Shown: positions 1 through 7,983 of the stretch, piece after piece | How the letters are laid out: the number at the start of each line of letters is the position of its first letter | How positions within the stretch are numbered: position 1 is the stretch's first letter | Source: Candidatus Eisenbacteria bacterium | GTDB lineage: Bacteria > Desulfobacterota > Binatia > DP-6 | Assembly: GCA_035577985.1 (NCBI GenBank) | Contig: DATJZY010000050.1 | Coordinates: 1-34,808 of the forward strand | Direction of reading: 5' to 3' | Length of the DNA stretch: 34,808 nucleotides | Notes under the pieces: generated by a model | Told to the model about the DNA's origin: nothing | Databases searched by the model: none | The model's input: only the letters and a program-made list of their open reading frames with translations | Made by a program: the position numbers and the translations under genes

Positions 1-261
1 CAGGCGCGCGTCGGTCGGCAGCGCCAGCACGCGCCGCATGTCCTCGCGCAGGCCGCGCGGCACGTCGAGCTCCTGGCGGAAGCCCGGCGCGACGAGCCAC
101 GCGTGCAGGTGACGCCGGGCGAAGACGTCCGTCGACGAGAACATCCCGAAGCCGCCGCCGCTCCACGGCGAGAGGTCCGCGTGGTGCGCGAGCCAGATCT
201 GGGTCAGCGCGACCGCGCATAGCAAGAACGCAGGAAGTCGGGTCGGCGAGAGCGCTGGCAT
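1..261 (-). CDS. Partial hypothetical membrane protein (N-terminal 87 residues)
   Basis: The gene runs off the left edge, so only its N-terminal part is seen. After the ATG at 261 there is a hydrophobic stretch at about residues 9-26 (LPAFLLCAVALTQIWLA), which could be a signal anchor or first membrane helix. It is followed by a Trp/Gly-rich motif SPWSGGGFGMFSSTD and then an Arg-rich soluble stretch. An in-frame GTG at 279 would add six residues and lies only 6 bp after the stop of the Gly-rich protein gene, so the true start is uncertain; neither has a clear ribosome binding site. Close same-strand spacing suggests it is the last visible gene of the DUF2092 operon. The WSGGGFGMF motif recalls sequences next to HTTM-type membrane proteins, but I do not recognise a family and assign no function. 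Confidence 0.6.
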   Translation of the reverse strand, partial: MPALSPTRLPAFLLCAVALTQIWLAHHADLSPWSGGGFGMFSSTDVFARRHLHAWLVAPGFRQELDVPRGLREDMRRVLALPTDARL

Positions 262-285
262 GCGCGAGCCCGAGGTCACGCGGAG

Positions 286-1095
286 CTAGTAGCCCGGCGG
301 CGGCTCCACGGCGACGTAGCGGACCTCGCCGGCGGTGACCGCTTCGATGTACCAGGTGCTGCCGCAGCGGTAGTACACCGTGCCGTTCACCTCGGTCTGG
401 AAGAAGTTGCAGGCCGGCTGCTGCTGCATGGTGCTGAACGCCGAGTAGGTGATCGCGGTGCCCGTCGTGATCACGATCCAGGTGCCCGAGTGCCAGTCGA
501 ACTCGTCGTCGTCGTGGACGTGGACCTCGTCCCAGTCGTAGTTCTCCCAGTAGTCCTGGCGATCCTCGCGCGCGTTGTCGAGGTGCTGCTGCCAGTCCTC
601 GCGCGCCTCGTCGCGACTCGTATCGCGCTGGTTCATGCGATCGGAGGCGGCGTCCTGGCGTTGTTGCTGGCGATCGCCGGCGGCCTGGCCGCGATCGCCG
701 GTGCCGCCCGCGCCGGGACGGGTCGTCGGCGCGCCCGGCCGGGTGGTCCCCGCGCCGGGTTGCGTCGAAGGCGCGACCGGACGCCCGGTCGATGGCTGGT
801 TCGCGCCGTAGTCGCGCGTGCCCGCGCCGTAGTCGCGCGACGACGGGCGCGTCGCCGAGGAATAGCCGCGGCTGGGACTGCGCGATCGCTGCATCGAGCC
901 GAGACCTCCGGACGCGGGGCTCGACCGCGAGATGGAGCGACCGCCGCCCCCGAAGCCTCCGCCTCCGCGACCGCCGCCGCCGCCCCCGCGACCGCCGCCG
1001 CCGCGCGCGAACACCTCGGTCGCCACGAAGGCCAGGAAGCCGAGCGCGAGCAGCACGGCCCCGAGCCCCCACCACCGTCGGCGCGCGTCCATCAT
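286..1095 (-). CDS. Gly-rich membrane-anchored hypothetical protein
   Basis: This is a 269-residue protein of unknown function. A short basic N-terminus is followed by one membrane segment at about residues 9-27, then a Gly/Arg tract (RGGGGRGGGGGGRGGGGFGG) at 31-52 and a long disordered Ser/Arg/Pro/Thr/Gln region. An acidic Asp/Glu/Trp/Tyr patch around 185-205 precedes a folded-looking C-terminus with a Cys pair at about 229 and 244 (NGTVYYRC...WYIEAV) that ends in VEPPPGY. The C-terminal pattern recalls DUF6515-type periplasmic domains, but the match is from memory only. The start codon overlaps the stop of the DUF2092 gene in an ATGATGA arrangement (positions 1095-1090), which points to translational coupling and a shared role at the inner membrane/periplasm. 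Two adjacent ATG codons (1095, 1092) are possible starts. Confidence 0.8.
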   Translation of the reverse strand: MMDARRRWWGLGAVLLALGFLAFVATEVFARGGGGRGGGGGGRGGGGFGGGGRSISRSSPASGGLGSMQRSRSPSRGYSSATRPSSRDYGAGTRDYGANQPSTGRPVAPSTQPGAGTTRPGAPTTRPGAGGTGDRGQAAGDRQQQRQDAASDRMNQRDTSRDEAREDWQQHLDNAREDRQDYWENYDWDEVHVHDDDEFDWHSGTWIVITTGTAITYSAFSTMQQQPACNFFQTEVNGTVYYRCGSTWYIEAVTAGEVRYVAVEPPPGY

Positions 1096-1973
1096 CGCGG
1101 CGGCTCTCCGGTCGTCCCGGCCGGCGTGCGCTTCGGCAGCACGAAGGGCACGGCGCGCGCGCCCTTCGGCGCGTCGAAATGGAAGGCCGAGTCCTTGATC
1201 TTCGTCTTGAGGTCCCACTCGCGGAAGTCGGCCCGGAACTGCGGCCGGCCGCGCGCGTCCTCGAAGGTCATCACCATCCGACGCGGAAGCGCGTCGCCCT
1301 CGCGCGGGATCCACAGCTGCACGCCGATGCCGTCGCCGTACTGGAAGGCGATGTGATCGAGCTCGACGCCGTCGAGCACCTCCTCGTCGACGAAGGTGGC
1401 GGTCGTCACGTTCTCGAGCAGCAGCGCGCGCAGATCGAGCGAGAACAGCGGCGCGAGCGGCAGCTTCATGCCGACTTCGTCGCGCAGGAAGTCCATGACC
1501 GCGTCGATGTTGCCGCTCTGCGCCACCGCCGCGAAGACGTTGCGGTCCGAGTCGTAGACGGTGAGCTGCTTGCCGTCGTAGGTCCAGAGGCGGTCGTTGC
1601 CCGCGCGGTCCGCACCCTCGACGCGCAGCCGGTCCGGCCGACGCAGGAGCAGGTTCGCCGACTTGCCGAACGAGAAGGTCTCGCCGTCGGATTGGAGGGC
1701 GTCGTACTCCTCGTCGACACTCAGTCGCAAGGTCTGCGCCTCCGTCAGCGCCTTCACCATCTTCCGCAGCACGTCGACGGCGTCGGGATCGAGCGCCTCG
1801 TCGGGAGCGGTCGCTCCACCGGGTGCCGGCGGCGCGACCGGCGACGCGCTCTCGGAACCGGACGGCGCGGGCGCGGCCGACTTCTCCTCGGCGCCCGCGA
1901 CGGGCCACGCGAGCCAGGCCGCAGCCACTGCCGCGAGCGCGATCGCGGCCCATCCAGCGCTTCCCCTTCGCAT
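1092..1973 (-). CDS. DUF2092-family periplasmic protein
   Basis: The 293-residue product has a signal peptide at about 1-27 (ending WPVAGA), a Pro/Ala/Ser linker to about residue 58, then a DUF2092 domain to the C-terminus. The domain opens with DPDAVDVLRKMVKALTEAQT, contains the LLLRRPDRLRVE strand typical of the family, and ends with a DFREWDLKTKIKDSAFHFD segment. DUF2092 proteins resemble the LolA/LolB lipoprotein-carrier fold and are usually predicted periplasmic; a lipid- or lipoprotein-handling role is family inference, not shown here. I chose the ATG at 1973 because it begins directly before the hydrophobic signal; an upstream in-frame ATG at 2018 adds a basic, non-signal-like leader. 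It is the first gene of a minus-strand operon with the Gly-rich protein and lies divergent from the P450. Confidence 0.85.
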   Translation of the reverse strand: MRRGSAGWAAIALAAVAAAWLAWPVAGAEEKSAAPAPSGSESASPVAPPAPGGATAPDEALDPDAVDVLRKMVKALTEAQTLRLSVDEEYDALQSDGETFSFGKSANLLLRRPDRLRVEGADRAGNDRLWTYDGKQLTVYDSDRNVFAAVAQSGNIDAVMDFLRDEVGMKLPLAPLFSLDLRALLLENVTTATFVDEEVLDGVELDHIAFQYGDGIGVQLWIPREGDALPRRMVMTFEDARGRPQFRADFREWDLKTKIKDSAFHFDAPKGARAVPFVLPKRTPAGTTGEPPR

Positions 1974-2125
1974 GCGGTCGGATCCTATCGCGCGATCGCG
2001 CGTGCAACTCGCGCGCACATCCTCGCTCCGATCGGGCCCCGGCGTCCAGCCCCCCTGCGCAGGCGGGAATTCGCAGCCGAGGGAGGGCTCACCTAGTGTT
2101 CGCGAGGGCTTGTCGAGGAAGCGTC

Positions 2126-3379
2126 ATGGGCACGACCGCTTCGCTGGATCCGGATCCGTCGCGCCTCGACGTGATCTCGCCCGCACACTATGCGGCGAAC
2201 GGCTACCCGTTCCGCGAGTGGGCGTGGCTCCGCCGCAACGACCCCGTGCACTGGACCGAGCACGCCGACTACGAGCCCTTCTGGTCGATCGCGAAGCACG
2301 CCGACGTCACCTGGCTCTCGACCCAGCCGCGCGTCTTCCTCAACGCGCCGCGCCTCGCCGCCTTCAACAAGAACGTGCCGCCGCCGCCGGAGCAGACGAG
2401 CCGCCATCTGCTCAACATGGATCCGCCGGACCACGGCCGGTACCGCAACGTCTCGAGCAAGCAGTTCACGCCGCGCGCGGTGGGCGCGCTCGAGGAGAAG
2501 GTCGAGCGCATCACGCGCGAGGTGCTCGACGCGGCGGCCGCGCAGGGCGGCGGCGACTTCGTGCGCGACGTCTCGGCGCCGATCACGATCGCGGTGATCG
2601 CGGAGATGCTCGGCGTGCCGGAGAGCGACCGCGCCCTGCTCTTCCGCTGGACCAACGAGGTGATCGCGCCGGAGGATCCCGAGTACCAGCGCGAGGGGTC
2701 CGCCGAGAAGACGATCGAGGGCGCGCGCATCGAGCTCTTCCAGTACTTCGACGCGATGTCGCGCGAGCGGCGGCGGCAGCCGCGCGAGGACATCGTGAGC
2801 GTCGTCGCGAACGGCCAGGTCGAGGGCAAGCCCCTCGACCCGGTCGAGCTCCTCTCCTACTACCTGCTGCTCGTCGTGGCCGGCAACGAGACCACGCGCA
2901 ACGCGATGACGGGCGGCCTCCTCGCCTTCCTCGACCATCCGGCCGAGTGGGAGAAGCTCCGCCGCAATCCGGCGCTCCTCGACACGGCCGTCGAAGAGAC
3001 GGTGCGCTGGACGACGCCCGTGATCCAGTTCGCACGCACGGCGACGCGCGACTACGCGCTGCGCGGCAAGACCATCCGCACGGGCCAGGCGGTCTGCCTG
3101 TTCTACCCGTCGGCCAACCGCGACGAGGACGTCTTTCCGGATCCGTTCGCCTTCCGGATCGATCGCGACCCGAATCCGCACATCGGCTTCGGGATGGGCG
3201 AGCACCTGTGCCTGGGCTCGCACTTGGCCCGGCTCGAGCTGCACCATGCCTTCGGGCAGCTGGCCCGGCGCCTCGAGCACTGCGAGCTCGCGGGCCCCGT
3301 GGAGCGCGTGCGGTCGAGCTTCGTCGGCGGCATCAAGCACGCGCCGATGCGCTGGCGGATCAGGGCAACTTCGCCTTGA
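2126..3379 (+). CDS. Cytochrome P450
   Basis: A soluble class I bacterial P450 of 417 residues, the usual length. Diagnostic motifs are all present: the I-helix oxygen-binding AGNETT at residues 252-257, the K-helix ETVR (E291, R294), and the heme loop FGMGEHLCLG at 355-364 with axial Cys362. The N-terminal MDPPDHGRYR and C-terminal VGGIKHAPMRW elements are typical of the sterol/terpene/alkyl-oxidising CYP124/125/142-like clan, so hydroxylation of a hydrophobic chain or ring is likely, but the substrate is unknown. It would need ferredoxin and ferredoxin reductase, which are not encoded here. The ATG at 2126 has a GAGGAA ribosome site five bases upstream. The gene stands alone on the plus strand, and its last 20 bp overlap the 3' end of the converging propeller-protein gene. 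Confidence 0.95.
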   Translation: MGTTASLDPDPSRLDVISPAHYAANGYPFREWAWLRRNDPVHWTEHADYEPFWSIAKHADVTWLSTQPRVFLNAPRLAAFNKNVPPPPEQTSRHLLNMDPPDHGRYRNVSSKQFTPRAVGALEEKVERITREVLDAAAAQGGGDFVRDVSAPITIAVIAEMLGVPESDRALLFRWTNEVIAPEDPEYQREGSAEKTIEGARIELFQYFDAMSRERRRQPREDIVSVVANGQVEGKPLDPVELLSYYLLLVVAGNETTRNAMTGGLLAFLDHPAEWEKLRRNPALLDTAVEETVRWTTPVIQFARTATRDYALRGKTIRTGQAVCLFYPSANRDEDVFPDPFAFRIDRDPNPHIGFGMGEHLCLGSHLARLELHHAFGQLARRLEHCELAGPVERVRSSFVGGIKHAPMRWRIRATSP

Positions 3380-5777
3380 GCTGGGTGGCGTCCTGCTGCA
3401 GGACGGCCGGCCCGTCGTAGATCGCTTCCCAGCACGCATCGCCGGTCGCCTGGAGCTGCGCGCGCAGCGGCAGTGCGATCGACGAGGGCGACGGCAGGGC
3501 GAGGTTCGCGCCCCGTCCCTTCGCGGCGAGCTTCGTGCCGCCGCCGAGCTTCGCCTTCAAGAGCAGGCGCGCGAGCCCGGTCGGAACACCCGCGGGGTCG
3601 CGATACAGGAAGCCCGAGCCCGCCTTCGCGCGCCAGCAGCTCGCCGCGCCGCAGGTGGCGCCCGCCGGCGCGTCGCTGCGAAGGACGAGCCCGCCCGCTC
3701 CGTCGTACATGCAGAGCGCGTAGTCGTCGCTGGTGAGCGGATCGCCGAAGGCCCCCGGCGCGGCGCCCGGGCGCTTCCACTTCCACACGAACGCATCGCC
3801 GGTCGCGACCGGCGCCTTGCGCATGCGGAGCGTCGAACGCATCCCGGCGGCAGCGCCGTCGCACGTCGTGCGCGGGCCGAGGACGCAGGCGGCCGAGCTC
3901 GGATCGCAGTGCTGGCAGGTCGGGCACGAGAGCGGCACGCCACGACAGGAGCCGCCGCTGCACGCGTCGCCCAGCGTACAGGCGTCCCCGTCGTCGCACG
4001 GCGCCGTGTTGCTCGTGAAGACGCAGCCCTGCGCCGGAACGCACGCGTCGTCGGTGCAGGGATTGCCGTCGTTGCAGACGAGCGACGTCCCCGGAACGCA
4101 CGTGCCGGTCGCGGGGTTGCAGGTCTCGGCTCCGTTGCAGGCGTTGCCGTCCCCGCACACGATCGGCGTGCCCGGACGGCATCCGGTGGCCGGCGCGCAC
4201 GTCTCGACGCCGTCGCAGGGGTTGCCGTTGTTGCACGCGAGCGGAGTGCCCGGGACGCACGTCCCCGTGGCCGCGTTGCAGGTCTCGACGCCGTTGCACG
4301 CGTTGCCGTCGCTGCAGACGACCGGCGTGCCGTGCACGCACAGGCCGTTCGGGCCGCAGGTCTCGACGCCGTTGCACGGATTCCCGTCGTCGCAGTCGGC
4401 CGGCGTCGTGCAGTTGCCGCCGCAGGCGTTCTCGGGCGTCACGTCGGCGGGGAACTGCCCGAGCAGCGACGCGGCGGCCCAATGCCCGGCGAAGTAGTCG
4501 ACGACGTGGATCTGGGTCGTGCAGGCGCCAGTCGCGGTGAGGTCGCTCGAGGTCGCGAACGCGACGAACCACTGTCCGAGGTTCCCCGCCGGCCGGCCGG
4601 TCACGGTGCCGAGCCCCGTGATCTGGTAGAGCACCGTGGTCGTCTGGTCGAGGACGAACAGGCGCGCGCCGGCGGTGGCGTTCTGCAGCGGGTCGCCGTC
4701 GCACACGAACGCGACGCGCGTGCCGTCGGGATCGAGCGCCGGATCGCTGCAATTGCCGAACAGCGAGGTCGCGGTGACGTGCTCCACGATCGGCGACTGC
4801 GGATCGGTGACCGCGATGCGATAGACCTGACGCCCGGGCTCGCCGCTCGTGCCTGGAAGGTCGGTCGCGAGCGAATCGAACACGACGGCGCGCGGCGTAT
4901 CGCCGACCACCGGGTTCCGGCTCGCGCCGTTGCCGTCGGTCAACTGCCGCAGCGTCGAGACGTGCGTGGTGCGGTCGTAGTCGGCCCAGAAGATCTGGGG
5001 GACGCCCGTGTCGGCGCCGCTCCCGAGGATGTCGGCGCTCGACTCGAACGCGATGCCGCCACCCCCCTCGTTCGGAATCGCGCTCCGGCTCGGGCCCTGC
5101 GGCACGACGCTCGCCGGCCCCGGGCCGAGGCTCAGCTGGCGCATGACGTTCGTGGTCCGCTCGAAGAGGTAGACCTGTGAGGCCCCGCTCGGATTCGGGA
5201 AGCCGGCGAGCATCGCGGTCGACTCGAAGACGACCACGCCCGCGATGCCGGAGAGCGACGGATGCGTGCTGTCGCCGTCGCCGGCCGCCGTCACCTGGAC
5301 GAGCTCGCTCGTCGACAGATGGCGCATGAAGACCTGCCGGCGTGCCGCCGGCGCACCGGCGTTCGCGTTGTACGAGCCGAGCGCATCGAACGCCACCCAC
5401 ACGTCGCGCTCGTTCGTGCTGCCCGACGGCGGCTTCGAGACGCTCGGGTTCGCGGGCGCCCCGACGCCGTTGCTCGCCTGGATGAGGAAGGGCGTGCCGG
5501 CGGGCGGGCACGGCGTCGTCGGCAGCGTCGTGCCCTGGGCGCAGTCGTAGTAGGCGATGTTGAAGACGAACACCTGTGGGCCCGGAACGCGCGCGGCGCC
5601 GATGCCGGCGAGGTCCTCGGTCGACACGAACGCGATCCAGTTGCCCCACGCGGTGCCCGACGAGGTCTGGTGCGCGGGACCGCTCGTGAGGCGCAGGGCG
5701 CCCGGCGACTCCTGATGGAGCGCGTACGCAGGCGACGAAAGAACGGCCGCCAGGAGCAGGACGACGCTCGCGCGCAT
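3360..5777 (-). CDS. Secreted beta-propeller-like protein with Cys-rich DG repeats
   Basis: The 805-residue product has a signal peptide at 1-19 (ends SSPAYA). Residues of about 25-440 form repeated blades with motifs such as WIAFVSTEDL, VWVAFDALGSY, GVVVFESTAML, GIAFESSADI, AVVFDSLATDL and RVAFVCDGDP, a TolB/WD40-like propeller pattern. About 450-630 holds six tandem repeats of 24-27 residues of the form CxDGNxCxGxETC...GxCxxGTP, rich in presumably disulfide-bonded Cys. The last ~160 residues (from MRSTLRMRKAPVATGDAFVW) form a separate beta-rich domain with three further Cys; I do not know a name for it. The protein is probably extracellular or outer-surface. The ATG at 5777 has GAGGA just upstream. 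The function is unknown; binding of a polymer or cell-surface partner is only a guess. Its 3' end overlaps the P450 gene by 20 bp. Confidence 0.88.
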   Translation of the reverse strand: MRASVVLLLAAVLSSPAYALHQESPGALRLTSGPAHQTSSGTAWGNWIAFVSTEDLAGIGAARVPGPQVFVFNIAYYDCAQGTTLPTTPCPPAGTPFLIQASNGVGAPANPSVSKPPSGSTNERDVWVAFDALGSYNANAGAPAARRQVFMRHLSTSELVQVTAAGDGDSTHPSLSGIAGVVVFESTAMLAGFPNPSGASQVYLFERTTNVMRQLSLGPGPASVVPQGPSRSAIPNEGGGGIAFESSADILGSGADTGVPQIFWADYDRTTHVSTLRQLTDGNGASRNPVVGDTPRAVVFDSLATDLPGTSGEPGRQVYRIAVTDPQSPIVEHVTATSLFGNCSDPALDPDGTRVAFVCDGDPLQNATAGARLFVLDQTTTVLYQITGLGTVTGRPAGNLGQWFVAFATSSDLTATGACTTQIHVVDYFAGHWAAASLLGQFPADVTPENACGGNCTTPADCDDGNPCNGVETCGPNGLCVHGTPVVCSDGNACNGVETCNAATGTCVPGTPLACNNGNPCDGVETCAPATGCRPGTPIVCGDGNACNGAETCNPATGTCVPGTSLVCNDGNPCTDDACVPAQGCVFTSNTAPCDDGDACTLGDACSGGSCRGVPLSCPTCQHCDPSSAACVLGPRTTCDGAAAGMRSTLRMRKAPVATGDAFVWKWKRPGAAPGAFGDPLTSDDYALCMYDGAGGLVLRSDAPAGATCGAASCWRAKAGSGFLYRDPAGVPTGLARLLLKAKLGGGTKLAAKGRGANLALPSPSSIALPLRAQLQATGDACWEAIYDGPAVLQQDATQLKAKLP
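3890..4430 (-). repeat. Coding tandem repeat: six Cys-rich DG units
   Basis: Within the propeller-protein gene, six imperfect units of about 72-81 bp encode CxDGNxCNGxETC-type repeats. Conserved positions are the Cys-x-Asp-Gly-(Asn/Asp)-x-Cys core, a Glu-Thr-Cys or Asp-Ala-Cys step, then Gly-x-Cys and Gly-Thr-Pro. The first four are most alike; the fifth and sixth have diverged (CNDGNPCTDDAC and CDDGDACTLGDAC). A single related unit (DDGDPCTTDLCMAGAC) occurs in the protein encoded at 21666-22259, so the unit is shared between loci. Confidence 0.8.
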
Positions 5778-5878
5778 CGGTCCTCAATGCATCGCCCCGC
5801 GAGGCGGCAGCGTCAAGGGAAATGTGCGCGTTGCCAACCCGCCCCGCGTCGTCTACACGCGAGCATGGGGAGGTGGTG

Positions 5879-6499
5879 ATGATGCGGACGATGCTCGGGC
5901 TCACGATGCTGCTCGCGTGCTTCGCCGCGGTCGCGGACGCGGTGGTGCTCTGCGCGACCAAGAAGGGCGCGGTGAAGCTGCGCGAGGCGTGCAAGCCCAA
6001 GGAGACGGCGATCGATCCGGTCGCGCTCGGTCTCGAGGGGCCGAAGGGCGACAAGGGGGACTCGGGCGCGCCGGGACCCCCCGGGGCGGGCCTCATCACG
6101 CTGGGCCAGACGGTAGGGAACGTCCCGCTCGGCGCGACTCTGACGGCGGTCGCCGCCACGAACGCGGCCGACGCGCCGGCGGCCTCGGGAGGCGCGTGGT
6201 ACGGGCCCATCACGAACCCGGCGACCACGACCGTGTTCCAGGTGACGGCGCACGTCGTGACGAATGCCGCGACCGGTACGCTCGAATGCGTGCTCGAGCG
6301 CTCGATCAACGGCGGCGGCTACGTGACGATCGCCATCGCCGACTCTCCGTTCACGGAACTCTTCCTCAACGACGCGTTCCCCGCGTTCGTGGTCGGCGAC
6401 ACGTACAACGTACGGGTCTCGTGCCTGGTGTTCCCCGGATCGCGTTCGGCGACGTTCGCCGACATCGGCGTGGTCGCCTCGGTTCGCGGCCTCACCTAG
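5879..6499 (+). CDS. Small exported protein with a short collagen-like segment
   Basis: The product of about 206 residues begins with a signal peptide (ends AVADA, about residue 21). A conserved-looking stretch CATKKGAVKLREACKPKETA follows, then DPVALGLEGPKGD leads into about seven Gly-X-Y triplets (residues 51-71). The remaining 130 residues look like a compact beta domain (FQVTAHVVTNAATGTLECVLERS). The CxxxxGxVxxRxxCxxxExxxDPxxxGLxGPxG arrangement is common in exported bacterial collagen-like proteins, where the Gly-X-Y part forms a short triple helix and the C-terminal domain trimerises; that role is inferred from family habit. ATG codons at 5879 and 5882 are both served by the GGGGAGG at 5867-5873. 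It diverges from the propeller-protein gene and converges on the acyl-CoA ligase gene with only 5 bp between stops. Confidence 0.85.
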   Translation: MMRTMLGLTMLLACFAAVADAVVLCATKKGAVKLREACKPKETAIDPVALGLEGPKGDKGDSGAPGPPGAGLITLGQTVGNVPLGATLTAVAATNAADAPAASGGAWYGPITNPATTTVFQVTAHVVTNAATGTLECVLERSINGGGYVTIAIADSPFTELFLNDAFPAFVVGDTYNVRVSCLVFPGSRSATFADIGVVASVRGLT

Positions 6500-6504
6500 C
6501 GCAG

Positions 6505-7974
6505 TCACCCGAGCAGCGGCCCGCCGCCCCCGCCGCTCTCGCGCAGCTTGTACTTCTCCACCCGCTGCGTCGGCGTCTTCGGGAGCGCGTCGCGGAACTC
6601 CCACAGGCGCGGCACCTGGAACTTCGCCAGCCGCTCGGCCGCGAACGCCCGCAGCTCGTCGGCGGACACCGGCGCGCTGGTCACGACGAAGGCCTTGATC
6701 TCCTGCCCGAGCACCGGGTCGGGCACTCCGATCACGGCGACCTCGGTCACCTTCGGGTGCTCGCGGAGCGTCTTCTCGACCAGGACCGACGACACGTTCT
6801 CGCCGCCGCGCCGGATGACGTCGCGCTTGCGATCGACGAAGTAGAGCCAGCCGTCCTCGTCGAGCCAGCCGAGATCGCCCGAATGGAACCACCCGTCGCG
6901 GAGCGCCTTCGCCGTCTCCTCCGGGTCCTTGTAGTAGGCGGCCATCATCGCCGGCGACTTCACGGCGATCTCCCCGACCGCGCGCGGCGCGAGCGGGCGG
7001 CCCGCGTCATCGACGACGCGGATCTCGACGCCGGGCACGGCGGGCCCGCATGATCCGGGGCGCGGCGTCGCGCCGAGCGGCTCGATCGTGACGACGCCCG
7101 CGTCGGTCGAGCCGAAGCATTCGAGCACCGCCTGCACGCCGAAGCGCTCGACGACGCGCTCCCGGATCGGCGCCGCGCCGAGGCCGAGGATGACGCGCAG
7201 GGGATTCCGCCGCTCCAGATCCGAGGGCTCGCGCGTCAGCAGCATCGCCAGCACCGTGCCGAGCGTGTACACGACCGTCGCGCGCACCTCGTGCACGAGG
7301 GGCCAGAACTCGCTCGCGCTGAACTGCTTCGCGAAGGCCGCCGTGCCTCCCGCGTAGAGCGCCGTCGTCACGGCGCCCCAGGCGTTGCCGTGGAAGAGCG
7401 GTGTCACCGCGAGGATCGTGTCGTCGGGCGTGAGGCCGAGCCGTTCGATGAAGTGCGTGCCGCTCGTGCCCGTCCGCGAGTGGGTGAAGAGGACGCCCTT
7501 CGGCTTGCCGGTCGTGCCGGAGGTGTAGAGGAGCGTCGAGTAGTCGCCGGGCCCGATGCGCGCGGCGGGCGGCGTCTCGTCGGCCAGATGGGCGCCCTCC
7601 ACGAGCGCGGCGCCGAGCACCGTCGCGCGGCCGAGCGCGCGCAGCTTCTCGTCGCTCCCCGCATCGGTCACGACGACGCGCGGGTCGGCGTGATCGAGCA
7701 CGTACGAGAGCTCCGCGGCCCCGAGGGCCGGGTTCACGGGATTGAGGATCGCACCCGCCTTCAGGACCCCGATCGCGGCCACGACGTAGTCGATCGCGTT
7801 GCCGTGCGCGAGGGTCACGCGGTCGCCCTTCACGACCCCGCGCGCCGCGAGCGCGTTCGCGGCGCGGTTCGTCAGGCGGTCGAACTCCGCGTACGAGACG
7901 CTGCGGCCCGCGTGGCGCAGGAACGGCCGCGCGCCACGATCCCGCACGTGGCCGGCGAGCACCTCGAGGAGCAT
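6505..7974 (-). CDS. Acyl-CoA ligase (AMP-binding, CaiC/fatty-acyl type)
   Basis: A 489-residue ANL-superfamily enzyme that activates a carboxylic acid to its CoA thioester via an acyl-adenylate. The P-loop-like motif YTSGTTGKPKG is at residues 150-160, the acyl pocket/adenine motif CFGSTDAG in the middle, and GWFHSGDLGWLDEDGW followed by DRKRDVIRRGGENVS marks the hinge to the C-terminal domain. The C-terminal PKTPTQRVEKYKLR replaces the usual (S/T)GK catalytic lysine by Gln-Arg with a Lys three residues on, as I recall for some CaiC-like ligases. It is the last gene of the eight-gene operon, starting 9 bp after the SDR stop, which fits the final activation step before beta-oxidation-type metabolism. 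The natural acid is unknown. Confidence 0.93.
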   Translation of the reverse strand: MLLEVLAGHVRDRGARPFLRHAGRSVSYAEFDRLTNRAANALAARGVVKGDRVTLAHGNAIDYVVAAIGVLKAGAILNPVNPALGAAELSYVLDHADPRVVVTDAGSDEKLRALGRATVLGAALVEGAHLADETPPAARIGPGDYSTLLYTSGTTGKPKGVLFTHSRTGTSGTHFIERLGLTPDDTILAVTPLFHGNAWGAVTTALYAGGTAAFAKQFSASEFWPLVHEVRATVVYTLGTVLAMLLTREPSDLERRNPLRVILGLGAAPIRERVVERFGVQAVLECFGSTDAGVVTIEPLGATPRPGSCGPAVPGVEIRVVDDAGRPLAPRAVGEIAVKSPAMMAAYYKDPEETAKALRDGWFHSGDLGWLDEDGWLYFVDRKRDVIRRGGENVSSVLVEKTLREHPKVTEVAVIGVPDPVLGQEIKAFVVTSAPVSADELRAFAAERLAKFQVPRLWEFRDALPKTPTQRVEKYKLRESGGGGGPLLG

Positions 7975-7983
7975 GGGAGCGTT

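Noticed and set aside
3103..6309. A 1068-codon minus-strand frame
   Set aside because: It is the wrong frame across the propeller-protein gene, Arg-rich and without domain motifs.
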